Shown here piece by piece: positions 41,242 to 49,513 of a stretch of DNA of 64,000 nt; the stretch's first letter is position 1, and each line of letters starts with the position of its first letter. Source of the stretch: Sphingomonas sp. ERG5 (GTDB taxonomy: Bacteria; Pseudomonadota; Alphaproteobacteria; Sphingomonadales; Sphingomonadaceae); contig NZ_JSXI01000069.1 of the NCBI RefSeq assembly GCF_000803065.1, forward strand, positions 1 to 64,000. The letters run 5' to 3'. A model generated the notes under the pieces. It ran no database searches. It was not told the DNA's origin and saw only the letters and a list, made by a program, of their open reading frames with translations. The position numbers were made by a program, and so were the translations under genes.

Positions 41242-42169
41242 CGGGCTTCTCCCGTTCGGCGTCGGGCGGCGTGGGCGCGACCTCGACCGGCATCAGCGGC
41301 GGCGCTTCGTCAATGCGCGACGGACCCTTGACCATTTGCTTCACCGCCGCGCGCACCGCGGCGATCTCCTGTTCGGGATCGAGGCCATGCGGTTCGGCGG
41401 CAGTGATCGAGGGGGCCGTGATCGAGGCGGCGCCAACCATTGGGGGCGCCGGATCGCCGGCGGTCGCGGCGATCACCTCGGGCGCGATGCCGTGCAGCAC
41501 GTGCAGCGCGGGCGGCGGCCCATCGCCCTTCGGTCCCCAGCGCTCGCGCACCGCTTCGCTGCGATGGCGGTCCGCCGCACTGGTGTCGCAACTCGCCACC
41601 GGGGCATAGCCCGGCACGCCGAGCCCGCCCTGCACCTCGAGCAGCACCGCGGCATATGCGGCGGCAAGCGCCGCATCGTCACCCGCCGCATCGACGCGCA
41701 GCAGCGCCGCCTTCAGCGCCAGGGCAAGCTTGATGTCGCGCTGCGCGCTGCCCGGGGTCGCGTTGTAATAATAATTGGTGTCGACCTGATTGGCGCGGAT
41801 GTAATTCTTGAACGGGGTGATCGGGATCGAGTTGGGATATTTGGTGCTGGAGTACCAGAAAGTGTCGAGCCCGCCGGGAATGCCGTCGGCGAACGCGTCG
41901 ATATACTGGTCCCAGGTGCCGTTAAAATTGCTGCAGAACAGCATATAGTCATTCCGCAGAATCTGCTGCCCCTGGCCGCGTTCGGGCCATTGGTCGCGCT
42001 TTATCATCACCCAGCGCGCGAAGTGAATCAGCGACAGGCCAAGCAGCCCCGACAATGTCCCCGGCATGGCGCGGGCCAGCATGAAGATGAAGCGGTTGAT
42101 CCACGTCCTGCCCGGTCGCATCGGCGTGACGACGTTCATGCCATAGGCCTTGCCCGCGACGTTCGACAT
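41234..42169 (-). CDS. hypothetical protein, first gene of the Dyp-peroxidase operon
   Basis: 311 residues from the ATG at 42169 (MSNVAGKAYGMNVVTPMRPG); a longer frame runs through an interspersed repeat and is not coding. A hydrophobic stretch (FIFMLARAMPGTLSGLLGLS) near residues 28-47 could anchor it. Next comes a conserved-looking globular part (LFCSNFNGTWDQYIDAFADG, FWYSSTKYPNSIPITPFKNY, NQVDTNYYYNATPGSAQRDI) and an Ala/Pro/Glu-rich C-terminus. Family not recognised. Overlaps the second gene by 8 nt. Confidence 0.7.
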   Translation of the reverse strand: MSNVAGKAYGMNVVTPMRPGRTWINRFIFMLARAMPGTLSGLLGLSLIHFARWVMIKRDQWPERGQGQQILRNDYMLFCSNFNGTWDQYIDAFADGIPGGLDTFWYSSTKYPNSIPITPFKNYIRANQVDTNYYYNATPGSAQRDIKLALALKAALLRVDAAGDDAALAAAYAAVLLEVQGGLGVPGYAPVASCDTSAADRHRSEAVRERWGPKGDGPPPALHVLHGIAPEVIAATAGDPAPPMVGAASITAPSITAAEPHGLDPEQEIAAVRAAVKQMVKGPSRIDEAPPLMPVEVAPTPPDAEREKPDA

Positions 42170-42320
42170 CGATGCTCCCCTCGGGGTTTTACCCGACTCC
42201 GGCCCGACTCTCGCAGCGGGCGGAGTCGCGCCGCCACTATAGCCGCGGAATGGCGACGCTCCAGACGATAGGGCCAGATCGGTGACGATCGTTACGATCG
42301 CAGCGCCGCGCTCTCCACCG

Positions 42321-42444
42321 CTCGTGCTGAGCTTGTCGAAGCATCGTCTTTCCTTCTTCCTCGCCAGAGAAGAAGAACGGCCCCCTTCGACTGCCTGCCA
42401 AGGCAAGCGCTCAGGACAGGCTTCGACAAGCTCAGGGCGAACGG
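42321..42444. repeat. interspersed inverted repeat, copy 4 (with insert)
   Basis: CTCGTGCTGAGCTTGTCGAA at the left and GACAAGCTCAGGGCGAACGG at the right. The centre is nearly the same as in the 38453-38572 copy (GAAGAAGAACGGCCCCCTTC, then a CTGCCTGCCAAGGCAAGCGC hairpin). The Dyp operon lies between these two copies. Confidence 0.9.
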
Positions 42445-42462
42445 ATTCTGTTGGCCCAGCCT

Positions 42463-43116
42463 CTAAGCCGAGGGCGCGGCGATCTCCTGCACGGTCATGC
42501 GCTTGAACTTGTCGACCAGCGCCCTGCCCTCGTCCGACTCGACCGAGATCGCCAGGCGGATCGTCGCTTCGCCCAGTTCCCAGATCAGGAACGCCGCGAC
42601 GTCGAGCCGCGCCGGGTCGATCGTCGGATGGACCCGCTGCATCGCCGCCGACAACAGCGCCCCGCACACCCGGCTTTCGGTAAGTTGCAGCGCCATCAGC
42701 TGCTTGTCCGCCTGCATCCCCGACCAGATGTCGCGCATCACCGGTTCGGCCATGACGATCTCATAATAAAGGTCGAGCAGCCCGGCATAAGCGCCGACCA
42801 GTTCGTCGAGCGTCGCGACCGGCGCCAGCGCCTGCTCGATGCACAGCCGGCTGGCGGCATTGTAGCGTTCGGCCAGGGTGCGGATCAGCGCGCTCTTCTC
42901 CGGGAAATATTGATAGAGCGAGCCGATCGAGATGCCCGCCAGCGCGGCGACCTCATTCATTTTCACCTGATCGCTGCCGGTGCGCACGATGAGTTCGGAC
43001 GCGGCGCCCAGAATGCGCTCGAGCCGGTCGCGGCTGCGCTGTTGCATCGGCTTGCGCCGCGCCGCCGGCGCTTCCTCGTCAAGGCGATCCGGGGCGATGG
43101 GTTCCACGATGGTCAT
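42463..43116 (-). CDS. TetR family repressor
   Basis: 217 residues from the ATG at 43116 (MTIVEPIAPDRL). The TetR-type helix-turn-helix is at about residues 28-75 (RSRDRLERILGAASELIVRT, MNEVAALAGISIGSLYQYFPEKSAL), and the rest is the helical ligand domain. It is divergent from the NmrA-like and DUF1772 genes with a TetR-size inverted repeat between, so it probably represses them and itself. Confidence 0.92.
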   Translation of the reverse strand: MTIVEPIAPDRLDEEAPAARRKPMQQRSRDRLERILGAASELIVRTGSDQVKMNEVAALAGISIGSLYQYFPEKSALIRTLAERYNAASRLCIEQALAPVATLDELVGAYAGLLDLYYEIVMAEPVMRDIWSGMQADKQLMALQLTESRVCGALLSAAMQRVHPTIDPARLDVAAFLIWELGEATIRLAISVESDEGRALVDKFKRMTVQEIAAPSA

Positions 43117-43143
43117 TTTTCGAACTCCGGCCGTTGACACTCT

Positions 43144-43168
43144 AAAATGTGAGTGTATATCACCTTTT
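43144..43168. promoter_or_regulatory. probable TetR operator
   Basis: AAAATGTGA-gtgtata-TCACCTTTT: 9-bp arms with one mismatch and a 7-nt spacer, in the divergent 89-bp gap between the TetR gene and the NmrA-like gene. Confidence 0.6.
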
Positions 43169-43205
43169 ATGTGAGCAATGCTCATGTTAATCGTAGGAGT
43201 GGATC

Positions 43206-44054
43206 ATGACAACCGGAAAACAGACGACGGAAGCCAGCCCCATTCTCGTGCTGGGCGGCAATGGCAAGACGGGCGCGCGGGTCGCGGCACGGCTGTGGGA
43301 GGCGGGACATCAGGTGCGCATCGGATCGCGCGCGGCAACACCGGCGTTCGACTGGGACGACAACACCAGCTGGGCCGCCGCGCTGGACGGCGTGTCGGCG
43401 GTCTATGCCTCCTATCAGCCCGACCTCTGCGTGCCCGGCGCGGTCGAGACGATCACCGCCTTTTACAACGCGGCCGCAGCGGCCGGCGTGACCAATATCG
43501 TGCTGCTTTCCGGCCGCGGCGAGCCCGAGGCGCTCGACGCCGAACGCGCGCTGCAAGCCACATCGCTCGACTGGACGATCATTCGTGCAAGCTGGTTCTT
43601 CCAGAATTTCAGCGAGAATTTCTTCCTCGACGAGATACTGGCCGGCGCGATCGCGCTACCCGACAGCCTGTCGCCCGAGCCGTTCGTCGATGTCGAAGAC
43701 ATTGCCGAGATCGCGGTCGCGGCGCTGACCACCACCCGCCATCGCGGCCAGCTCTATGAAGTCACCGGGCCGGAAGCGATCAGCTTCGCCGACGCCATCG
43801 CGCAGATCGCACAGGCCCGGGGCCATGAGATCGGCTATCACAGCGTGCCGATGGCGGCGTACAAGCAGGGCCTGATCGATGCGCAGCTGCCGCCGGAGAT
43901 CATCGAGCTGGTGATCTACCTCTTCTCCACCGTGCTCGACGGGCGCAACCTTCCGGTCGCCGACGGGGTGCGGCAAGCGCTGGGCCGCGCGCCGGGCAAT
44001 TTCGCCGATTATGTCGCGCGCACCGCGACAACCGGCGCGTGGGAGGCCAAGTGA
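43206..44054 (+). CDS. NmrA/atypical SDR NAD(P)-binding protein
   Basis: 282 residues. The N-terminal Rossmann motif ILVLGGNGKTGARVAARLWE is followed by QVRIGSRAATPAFDW, IVLLSGRGEPEA, TIIRASWFFQNFSENFFLDE and PFVDVEDIAEIAVAALT, a typical NmrA-like atypical short-chain dehydrogenase/redox sensor. AGGAG at 43195 precedes the ATG. It overlaps the DUF1772 gene by 1 nt (TGATG). The regulator next door suggests induction by a small molecule. Confidence 0.9.
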   Translation: MTTGKQTTEASPILVLGGNGKTGARVAARLWEAGHQVRIGSRAATPAFDWDDNTSWAAALDGVSAVYASYQPDLCVPGAVETITAFYNAAAAAGVTNIVLLSGRGEPEALDAERALQATSLDWTIIRASWFFQNFSENFFLDEILAGAIALPDSLSPEPFVDVEDIAEIAVAALTTTRHRGQLYEVTGPEAISFADAIAQIAQARGHEIGYHSVPMAAYKQGLIDAQLPPEIIELVIYLFSTVLDGRNLPVADGVRQALGRAPGNFADYVARTATTGAWEAK

Positions 44055-44530
44055 TGAAGACCATCCCGTCGACGCTGCTGATCGGCGCAGCCATCGCCAC
44101 CGCGCTCAATGCGGGCGTGTTCTACGCCTTTTCCTCCTTCGTGATGGCGGGCCTTGGCCGCATCCCGCCGGAGCAGGGCGCCAACGCCATGAACGCGATC
44201 AGCGTGACCGCGGTCATGGCACCGTTCATGATCCTGTTCATGGGCGCGACCCTGTTGTGCCTCGGCCTGGCCGGCTGGTCGCTCTTCTCCTTTTCGGCAT
44301 TCGACTCGAAGCTCATCCTGGCCGCCAGCCTTTTCTATGTGATCGGCTGTTTCGGCGTGACGGCGATGGTCAACGTGCCGCTGAACGACCAGCTCGCCGC
44401 CGCGCCGCCGACCGAGATCGTGGCGATGTGGCGAACCTATCTGCACGACTGGGTGCAGTGGAATCATGTCCGCACGATCGCCTCGACACTCTCCGCGCTG
44501 CTGTACATCATCGTGCTGGTGCGGCGCTGA
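44054..44530 (+). CDS. DUF1772 (anthrone oxygenase-like) membrane protein
   Basis: 158 residues, four transmembrane helices: TLLIGAAIATALNAGVFYAF, APFMILFMGATLLCLGLAGW, LILAASLFYVIGCFGVTAMV and the last at IASTLSALLYIIVLVRR. The NVPLNDQLAA loop and HNRT-like WVQWNHVRTIAS motif are typical of DUF1772/anthrone oxygenase proteins. Start at 44054 overlaps the stop of the NmrA-like gene, so they form one unit under TetR control. Confidence 0.88.
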   Translation: MKTIPSTLLIGAAIATALNAGVFYAFSSFVMAGLGRIPPEQGANAMNAISVTAVMAPFMILFMGATLLCLGLAGWSLFSFSAFDSKLILAASLFYVIGCFGVTAMVNVPLNDQLAAAPPTEIVAMWRTYLHDWVQWNHVRTIASTLSALLYIIVLVRR

Positions 44531-44560
44531 TCTTCCCTGAGCAAGCGCGCCGGATTGGGC

Positions 44561-44782
44561 TCAGTCGATCCGGCGCAGCAGCTCCCCGCCATCGATCACC
44601 TCGAACGTCCGCGCATCGATGTAGCGCACCGCCGCCCCGCTCGCGAGCGCCAGGCGGCGGGCGCCGGGATAATGGCGGGCGGCCGCGCCGGGCACGGGCG
44701 CGGCGACATGCTGATACTCGATCACCGTGACGATCGAATGATCCTCCGTCATGCAGCGCGTGCGGGCGATTTCCCGTTCCAT
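44561..44782 (-). CDS. small hypothetical protein, 73 aa
   Basis: From ATG 44782: MEREIARTRCMTEDHSIVTV, IEYQHVAAPVPGAAARHYPG, then a beta-rich tail (VRYIDARTFEVIDGGELLRRID). No recognised domain. Read-through upstream is a low-complexity Gly/Arg frame, so this ATG is preferred. It is convergent with the DUF1772 gene and divergent from the GGDEF gene. Confidence 0.55.
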   Translation of the reverse strand: MEREIARTRCMTEDHSIVTVIEYQHVAAPVPGAAARHYPGARRLALASGAAVRYIDARTFEVIDGGELLRRID

Positions 44783-44925
44783 GCCGCTCCCTTCGGGCCC
44801 AGCGCCCCCATCCCGGCCATCAGCGCCGTGCCATGCCCGCCGACGCCGTAGCAAACAATCATTAACCGAACCGGGTTACCATGATGGCGGGATAGTCACC
44901 GGGCCAGTGCCCCAACAGCGGGAAT

Positions 44926-45855
44926 ATGATGGGCGTCATGCGCGGGATCGGCAGGCTGGAGCGGGAGCTTCGCACCAGCCGGCAGATGTTCCGGGCCAGT
45001 TTCCACGCCGCGGCGATCGGCAAGGCGATCATCAGCGTGGCCGGGCTGTGCATCGAAGTGAACACCTCGTTCGCCACCATGCTCGGCTATAGGACCGGCG
45101 AGATGGTCGGCATGCATTTCTCCGACTTCACGCACCCGCACGACATTGCGGCGGATTTGCACCTGTTCGAAGGCGTGATGCGGGGCGAGCGCGATTCCTA
45201 CCAGATGGAGAAGCGCTATCTGTGCCGCGACGGCGCGGTGCTGCATGTGCTGCTGAGCGCGACGGTGGTGCGCGAGGAAGACGGCACGCCGATCCAGTTC
45301 ATCTCCGAGATCGTCGATCTGAGCGAACGTCGCCGCGTCGGCCTGGAGCTGCAGGAAGCCAATGCCAAGCTGCGCGAGCTGGTGGTGCGCGATCATCTGA
45401 CCGGATTGTATAATCGCCGCGGCTTCGAGGAGATGCTGGCCACGCCGATCGGGCCGGCACCGGTCAGCCTGTTGCTGATCGACCTGGACAATTTCAAGCG
45501 CATCAATGACGGGCTGGGCCATACCGCCGGTGACCTGGTGCTGTGCGAAGTGGGCAAGAGATTGCCGTTGCAGGTGCGCGACGGCGATCATGTCGCGCGG
45601 GTCGGCGGCGACGAATTCGGCGTGATCCTGTTCGACGCGGACCATGCCGAGGCCGAGGCGGTGGCCGAACGGATCGTCACCGAGCTGGGATCCGCCTTCC
45701 AGCTCACGGGATTGCAGGCCTTTGTCGGCGCGAGTGTCGGCGTCTCCTGCTCCGGCGGCCGCGCCGCCACGTTGCGCGAGATGATGACCCAGGCCGACCA
45801 AGCGCTCTACGCCGCCAAGGGCGCGGGCCGGGGACGGTGGTGTTTCGCGACGTGA
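44926..45855 (+). CDS. PAS-GGDEF diguanylate cyclase
   Basis: 309 residues. PAS domain at about residues 22-130 (FHAAAIGKAIISVAGLCIEV, MLGYRTGEMVGMHFSDFTHP) with a PAC-like end (YLCRDGAVLHVLLSATVVRE, ISEIVDLSER). A GGDEF domain follows: LVVRDHLTGLYNRRGFEEML, LLLIDLDNFKRINDGLGHTAG and the active-site RVGGDEFGVILF. No clear RxxD inhibitory site is seen before the signature. It makes c-di-GMP from GTP in response to a PAS ligand or redox signal. The GGGAA ribosome site lies just before the ATG. Confidence 0.93.
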   Translation: MMGVMRGIGRLERELRTSRQMFRASFHAAAIGKAIISVAGLCIEVNTSFATMLGYRTGEMVGMHFSDFTHPHDIAADLHLFEGVMRGERDSYQMEKRYLCRDGAVLHVLLSATVVREEDGTPIQFISEIVDLSERRRVGLELQEANAKLRELVVRDHLTGLYNRRGFEEMLATPIGPAPVSLLLIDLDNFKRINDGLGHTAGDLVLCEVGKRLPLQVRDGDHVARVGGDEFGVILFDADHAEAEAVAERIVTELGSAFQLTGLQAFVGASVGVSCSGGRAATLREMMTQADQALYAAKGAGRGRWCFAT

Positions 45856-45904
45856 GGGCCGAGTGGGCGTGGAAGGCGAGACGGAGGGTTGCGCCCGGGC
45901 TCTT

Positions 45905-46300
45905 GCACCTGTTTTACCTGTTATGTCGGCGGCAATTTTTCTCAGCCTGTTAAGTTGGATTCTCGACGCGGAATTTCGCTGCTTTTCCAATCCTTGGCCC
46001 CGCATCACCTGTTATTGAATAACAAATGAGAAACAGGTCGATAACAGGTGGCGATTTTTTCTGTTTTTTGGGCTGGAACAGGTGGCGGGAAAGCCCGCTT
46101 CCCGTCGCCCGGCCGGCCCCCGGGAGCGCGGCGAAAACGCCAACACTCGCTGCTGTTTTTCGCTGTTATTTCGGTCAACTTTTTTCGATGCTGTTAAGTT
46201 GGATTTCAGCGCTGAATTTTGTCTGACTTCCCAATAACTTGATACCCATGGATGCTGTTATGAATAACAGCATGGAAAACAGCACATAACAGCATGCGAT
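45905..46300. repeat. two diverged tandem units of CTGTTA/TAACAG palindromes
   Basis: Unit 1 (about 45905-46050) uses the seed ACCTGTT/AACAGGT; unit 2 (about 46150-46296) uses TGCTGTT/AACAGCA. Both contain CTGTTAAGTTGGATT and a matched gTTATg.ATAACa hairpin near the right end. In each unit the two sides changed together (GG vs GC at the tip), so the base pairing is preserved. No coding potential is seen. Position: spacer downstream of the GGDEF gene. Confidence 0.75.
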
Positions 46301-46457
46301 CAGCGCCGCTTCCGCCGGAACAGCGGGTCGGGAATGTCCAGCATTTTCCAGTCATGTGAAAGAGCGCGGCAGGCGCCTGTGCGGAAGCCTGTCCTGAACG
46401 ATGGTGTCAGAAGGATCGGGAGGATTGAATCGGCTTTGAGCGCGGGGTGTGTGCGAG
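46301..46457. other. spacer before the MFS operon end
   Basis: A minus-strand frame ends DWKMLDIPDPLFRRKRR then stop, which looks like a natural protein end but has no proper gene body in front of it. It may be a remnant. Confidence 0.3.
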
Positions 46458-47699
46458 TCAGCGGGGCTCGCTCGATGCCGCGTGCTGACGCCGGTTTCTC
46501 GCCAGGAATATGATGGCGACGGTCGCCGCCGCGAAGCCCGACGCTGCCCCGACGCCAAGGGCCCAACGGGGGCCCAAATGGTCGGCGACCCAGCCCACGA
46601 TCGGCGCGCCGATCGGTGTTCCCCCCAGTGCAATGCCGATGCGCAGCGCCATCACGCGTCCGCGCATGGCAGGTTCAGTGGAAAGCTGCATCACGCTATT
46701 GGTGGTGTTGGTGAACGTAAGGGCTGCCACGCCGATCACGACCAACGCGGCGGCGAAGAACCAATAGCCTGGGGCGACCGCGGCCAGCGTGCAGCCGACC
46801 CCGAAGATCCCGGCTCCGGCCAGCAACGCCGGGAATCCGGGGCGCTGGCGCCCGGCGCTGAGCAACGCGCCGGTCACCGTGCCGATCGCCATGATCGACG
46901 ACAGCAGACCATAGGCGCGAGCATCCGCATGGAACACGCCGACCGCCATGGTGGAGATGAAGATCGGAAAATTCAGCCCAAAGGTGCCGATCAGGAAAAG
47001 CATGAACAGGATCGCCTTGAGATCGCCGCGCGACCAGACGTAGCGGAAGCCCTGAGTGAAGCTCCCTCTCATGCGCTGCGCCCGGGGGTGCGGGTGCAGT
47101 TCGGCGGTGCGCAGCGTCGCGAGCGAGATCAGCACCGCGATGAAGGAAACGCCGTTGATCAGAAAGGCCCAGCCGGTGCCGACGGCGGCGATGACGAGGC
47201 CTGATATTGCCGGCCCGATCATACGGGCGGCATTGAAGGACGTCGAATTGAGCGCGACCGCGTTGGCGAGGTCCGCGTCGCCGACCAGCTGCGCGACGAA
47301 GACCTGCCGCACGGGCGCGTCGAACGCCGCCGCGCTGCCGAACAGGAACGCAAAGACATAGACATGCCAGAGCTGTACCGCGCCGCTCACGGTGAGCACG
47401 CCGAGCACCAGAGCGAGCGCCCCCATCGCGGCTTGCGTGGCGATCAGCAGCTTGCGCTGGTCGAGATGGTCGGCGGCGAATCCGGTCCAGGGCAGAAAAA
47501 GAAGCTGCGGTCCGAATTGGAGCGCCATGACGATGCCCACCGCGCCCGCGCTGTGATGCGTGAGCACGGTCAACACCAGCCAGTCCTGCGCCGTGCGCTG
47601 CACCCAGGTGCCGACATTGGAGACGAAGGCTCCGCCGACCCAGACCCGGTAATTGAACCCGCGCAGCGAACGGAACATGCCCTTCGCCGGAATGCTCAC
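46458..47699 (-). CDS. MFS transporter, EntS-like
   Basis: 413 residues from a GTG at 47699 that overlaps the TGA of the upstream membrane gene; about 12 transmembrane helices. Typical sequence: FRSLRGFNYRVWVGGAFVSNVGTWVQRTAQDWLVLTVLTH, PWTGFAADHLDQRKLLIATQ (loop 2-3 motif), NAVALNSTSFNAARMIGPAISGL and TNTTNSVMQLSTEPAMRGRV. This is the enterobactin-exporter-like MFS group of drug or siderophore exporters. Last gene of the MarR-controlled operon. Confidence 0.92.
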   Translation of the reverse strand: MSIPAKGMFRSLRGFNYRVWVGGAFVSNVGTWVQRTAQDWLVLTVLTHHSAGAVGIVMALQFGPQLLFLPWTGFAADHLDQRKLLIATQAAMGALALVLGVLTVSGAVQLWHVYVFAFLFGSAAAFDAPVRQVFVAQLVGDADLANAVALNSTSFNAARMIGPAISGLVIAAVGTGWAFLINGVSFIAVLISLATLRTAELHPHPRAQRMRGSFTQGFRYVWSRGDLKAILFMLFLIGTFGLNFPIFISTMAVGVFHADARAYGLLSSIMAIGTVTGALLSAGRQRPGFPALLAGAGIFGVGCTLAAVAPGYWFFAAALVVIGVAALTFTNTTNSVMQLSTEPAMRGRVMALRIGIALGGTPIGAPIVGWVADHLGPRWALGVGAASGFAAATVAIIFLARNRRQHAASSEPR

Positions 47700-48025
47700 A
47701 AATGCTCTGGTGTATTGCCGCCATTGAAACGGCCGAAGTGCCGGGCGCAAAACAGGCCGAGCGCCAGCATGCCCAGCCCCAGCGCCACGGCATGTTCGGT
47801 GATCCGCAGGTCGAAGTTGCCGATGCGGCAAACCAGCAGGTAGCAAGCGACGAGATTGGCGAAACCCCATAACAGGTTCACGGTCGACGAGGACAGACCT
47901 TCCCCCCGCGGCGTGGCGAAGGGGCTCTGGAACGGGCGCCCCATCGTCCCGCTGACGAAGTGCGGGATCGCGTTCGCCAGGAAGGCGCCGCCCCAGAAAT
48001 AGGCCAGAAGGTGAAGCCAGGGCAT
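47696..48025 (-). CDS. small membrane protein of the MarR operon, 109 aa
   Basis: Four transmembrane helices (LAYFWGGAFLANAIPHFVSG, NLLWGFANLVACYLLVCRIG, VALGLGMLALGLFCARHFGR). It begins MPWLHLLAYFWGGAFLANAI. The pattern HFVSGTMGRPFQSPFATPRG suggests a conserved small membrane family without known function. Its ATG overlaps the end of the isochorismatase gene and its stop overlaps the GTG of the transporter, so all are translated together. Confidence 0.75.
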   Translation of the reverse strand: MPWLHLLAYFWGGAFLANAIPHFVSGTMGRPFQSPFATPRGEGLSSSTVNLLWGFANLVACYLLVCRIGNFDLRITEHAVALGLGMLALGLFCARHFGRFNGGNTPEHL

Positions 48026-48588
48026 CAGGCGCGCCTTTCCAGCAGGGCGATAATGTCAGCGGCCAAACCGGTCTCGCCCAGCCGCGGGAACACGTTGCGG
48101 ATGCTATAGTCATGCGCTTCCGGACGCATGTCCGTCATCGCATCCGTCGCGAGCGTCACATTGAAGCCCTGCTCATACGCTTGACGCGCGGTTGCCTCGA
48201 CACCGGTCCCAGTGGCAACGCCGGTGACGACCACCTGCGTGACGCCCAATGCTTTCAACCGCGCCTCCAGGTCCGTGCCGGCAAACGCGCCCCAGGTCCG
48301 CTTGGTCACGACAATATCGTCCGGCTGCCGGTCGAGTTGGGGCACAAGTTCCGCGAAATCGGCGGGCAATGCGCTCATGTCGAGCCGCGGCCGTTCAGTG
48401 CGCCCCGGCGCGCCGCCGGTGACGTTGACCAGCACGACCGGCAGATTGCGGGCACGAAATGCGTCCGCCAGCGCGCCGCTGCGTTCGATCACGCCGTCGA
48501 TCGGGTGCGCCGTCGGATACGCGACAATGCCTTTCTGCAAGTCGATGATGACGAGGGCGGTAATCGGATCGAGCGCGGTGAGCGCCAT
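48025..48588 (-). CDS. isochorismatase/nicotinamidase-fold hydrolase lacking the catalytic Cys
   Basis: 187 residues. Asp of the triad is present in ALVIIDLQKGIVAYPTAHPI and Lys in DDIVVTKRTWGAFAGTDLEA. At the nucleophile position the motif reads TGVATGTGVEATARQA, with Gly where nicotinamidases carry Cys. This is the isochorismatase-like subgroup, in which the Cys is also Gly, so a vinyl-ether hydrolase or unknown role is more likely than amidase. The ATG overlaps no upstream gene but the stop is shared with the next gene. Confidence 0.88.
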   Translation of the reverse strand: MALTALDPITALVIIDLQKGIVAYPTAHPIDGVIERSGALADAFRARNLPVVLVNVTGGAPGRTERPRLDMSALPADFAELVPQLDRQPDDIVVTKRTWGAFAGTDLEARLKALGVTQVVVTGVATGTGVEATARQAYEQGFNVTLATDAMTDMRPEAHDYSIRNVFPRLGETGLAADIIALLERRA

Positions 48589-48618
48589 TGCTTAATCCTT
48601 TCGGGCGGGGAGCGGGGG

Positions 48619-49071
48619 TCAGTCCTCGACAAGGCGCTGGAGCAGGGGGATGGCTGTCGCGAGCTCCTCCTGCTCCTGAGGCGAAAGGCGAGACTGGATC
48701 ATGCGCAGCAGCCAGTCCTGTCGCGCCGCGCGGCCTTCGCTGATCCATTGCCGGCAAGAGTCGGTCAGCGACACGATCGTCTTCCGCCCGTCATCCGGGT
48801 CGGGCGTGCCCTGCACCAAGCCGGCGCTTTCCAGCGCGGCGATGACCGTGCCCATCGATTGCGGCCGCATCGCCTCCGCCCGAGCCAGTTCGGACGTTGT
48901 CGCGGGGCCGCTCTTTTCCAGGCCAAGCAGCACAGCCGTTTGCGACGGAGTCAGGTCGCCAACATTACCCTGCTCCCGCAAACGCCGCTTGAGCTTGCCG
49001 GCCAGCGCCCGGATGTCCTGCGCCAGCACTGCTGCGCGGTCGGTCGGCCGGTCATCGGGTGGAATAGCCAT
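48619..49071 (-). CDS. MarR family regulator
   Basis: 150 residues, winged helix: LKRRLREQGNVGDLTPSQTAVLLGLEKSGPATTSELARAEAMRPQSMGTVIAALESAGLVQGTPDPDDGRKTIVSLT, followed by a helical dimerisation end. The recognition helix (RPQSMGTVIAALE) and wing (PDDGRK) are classical. It leads the hydrolase-membrane protein-exporter operon on the same strand and is probably an autorepressor. An AT-rich palindrome lies just upstream. Confidence 0.93.
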   Translation of the reverse strand: MAIPPDDRPTDRAAVLAQDIRALAGKLKRRLREQGNVGDLTPSQTAVLLGLEKSGPATTSELARAEAMRPQSMGTVIAALESAGLVQGTPDPDDGRKTIVSLTDSCRQWISEGRAARQDWLLRMIQSRLSPQEQEELATAIPLLQRLVED

Positions 49072-49078
49072 GGGCCAT

Positions 49079-49090
49079 ATATAATTATAT
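49079..49090. promoter_or_regulatory. probable MarR operator
   Basis: ATATAATTATAT, a perfect 12-bp palindrome within an AT-rich stretch 7 bp before the MarR start codon, in an otherwise GC-rich region. Confidence 0.5.
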
Positions 49091-49258
49091 GAAGCTTAGC
49101 TGTAAAGTTTATATTCCTATATTATCGCTTTTCCGCATCATGTCTCACGGACGCGGATCGGTAATGCCGTGATCGAGGAAAGGCAGAACCGCCCTTCGAT
49201 AGACTCAGGGAGGGCGGGACGCGGCGGATCAACCCAGCCCAAAACAACCCTCGCGCGG

Positions 49259-49390
49259 GAGAACCGCCGCACAGACACTGCCGACATCGCGGGCCCGTGT
49301 CAGCAGCAGCGGCGGGACGATGTCGGGATCGCAACTGGCGAGCATTTCCGCTTTGGCATTCGCGCTGTTCTCCAATGCGGTGGTCCAGCC
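49259..49390 (-). pseudogene. orphan copy of the 3' end of the PMT-type glycosyltransferase gene
   Basis: 132 bp that match the last ~135 bp of the glycosyltransferase gene at 54631-54765 in the same orientation. The final 75 bp differ at one position; the part nearer the stop codon has more changes and a short deletion. It ends abruptly after TGGTCCAGCC. It is the left flank of the arsenic island and looks like an attachment-site duplication. Confidence 0.85.
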
Positions 49391-49513
49391 TCCTTGCGTA
49401 TGGCTGGATCTAGAAAATCCGCAGATAATTTAGTATTGTGTCCCGAAATACACGGACTTGCTTGTCTTCAGATGCGAGGCCACATCGGACGGCAACGAAA
49501 ATGGAGAGTGTGC

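Noticed and set aside
42170..42667. N-terminal extension of the first Dyp-operon protein
   Set aside because: The upstream frame runs through an interspersed repeat and encodes repeat-derived peptides, so translation from 42169 is preferred.
45905..46300. Replication origin or plasmid iterons
   Set aside because: No Rep gene, AT-rich region or DnaA boxes are visible; the motif structure is palindromic pairs, not directional iterons.
49122..49334. Small minus-strand frame of 70 codons
   Set aside because: It covers repeat and glycosyltransferase-tail sequence in the wrong frame; no coding signal.
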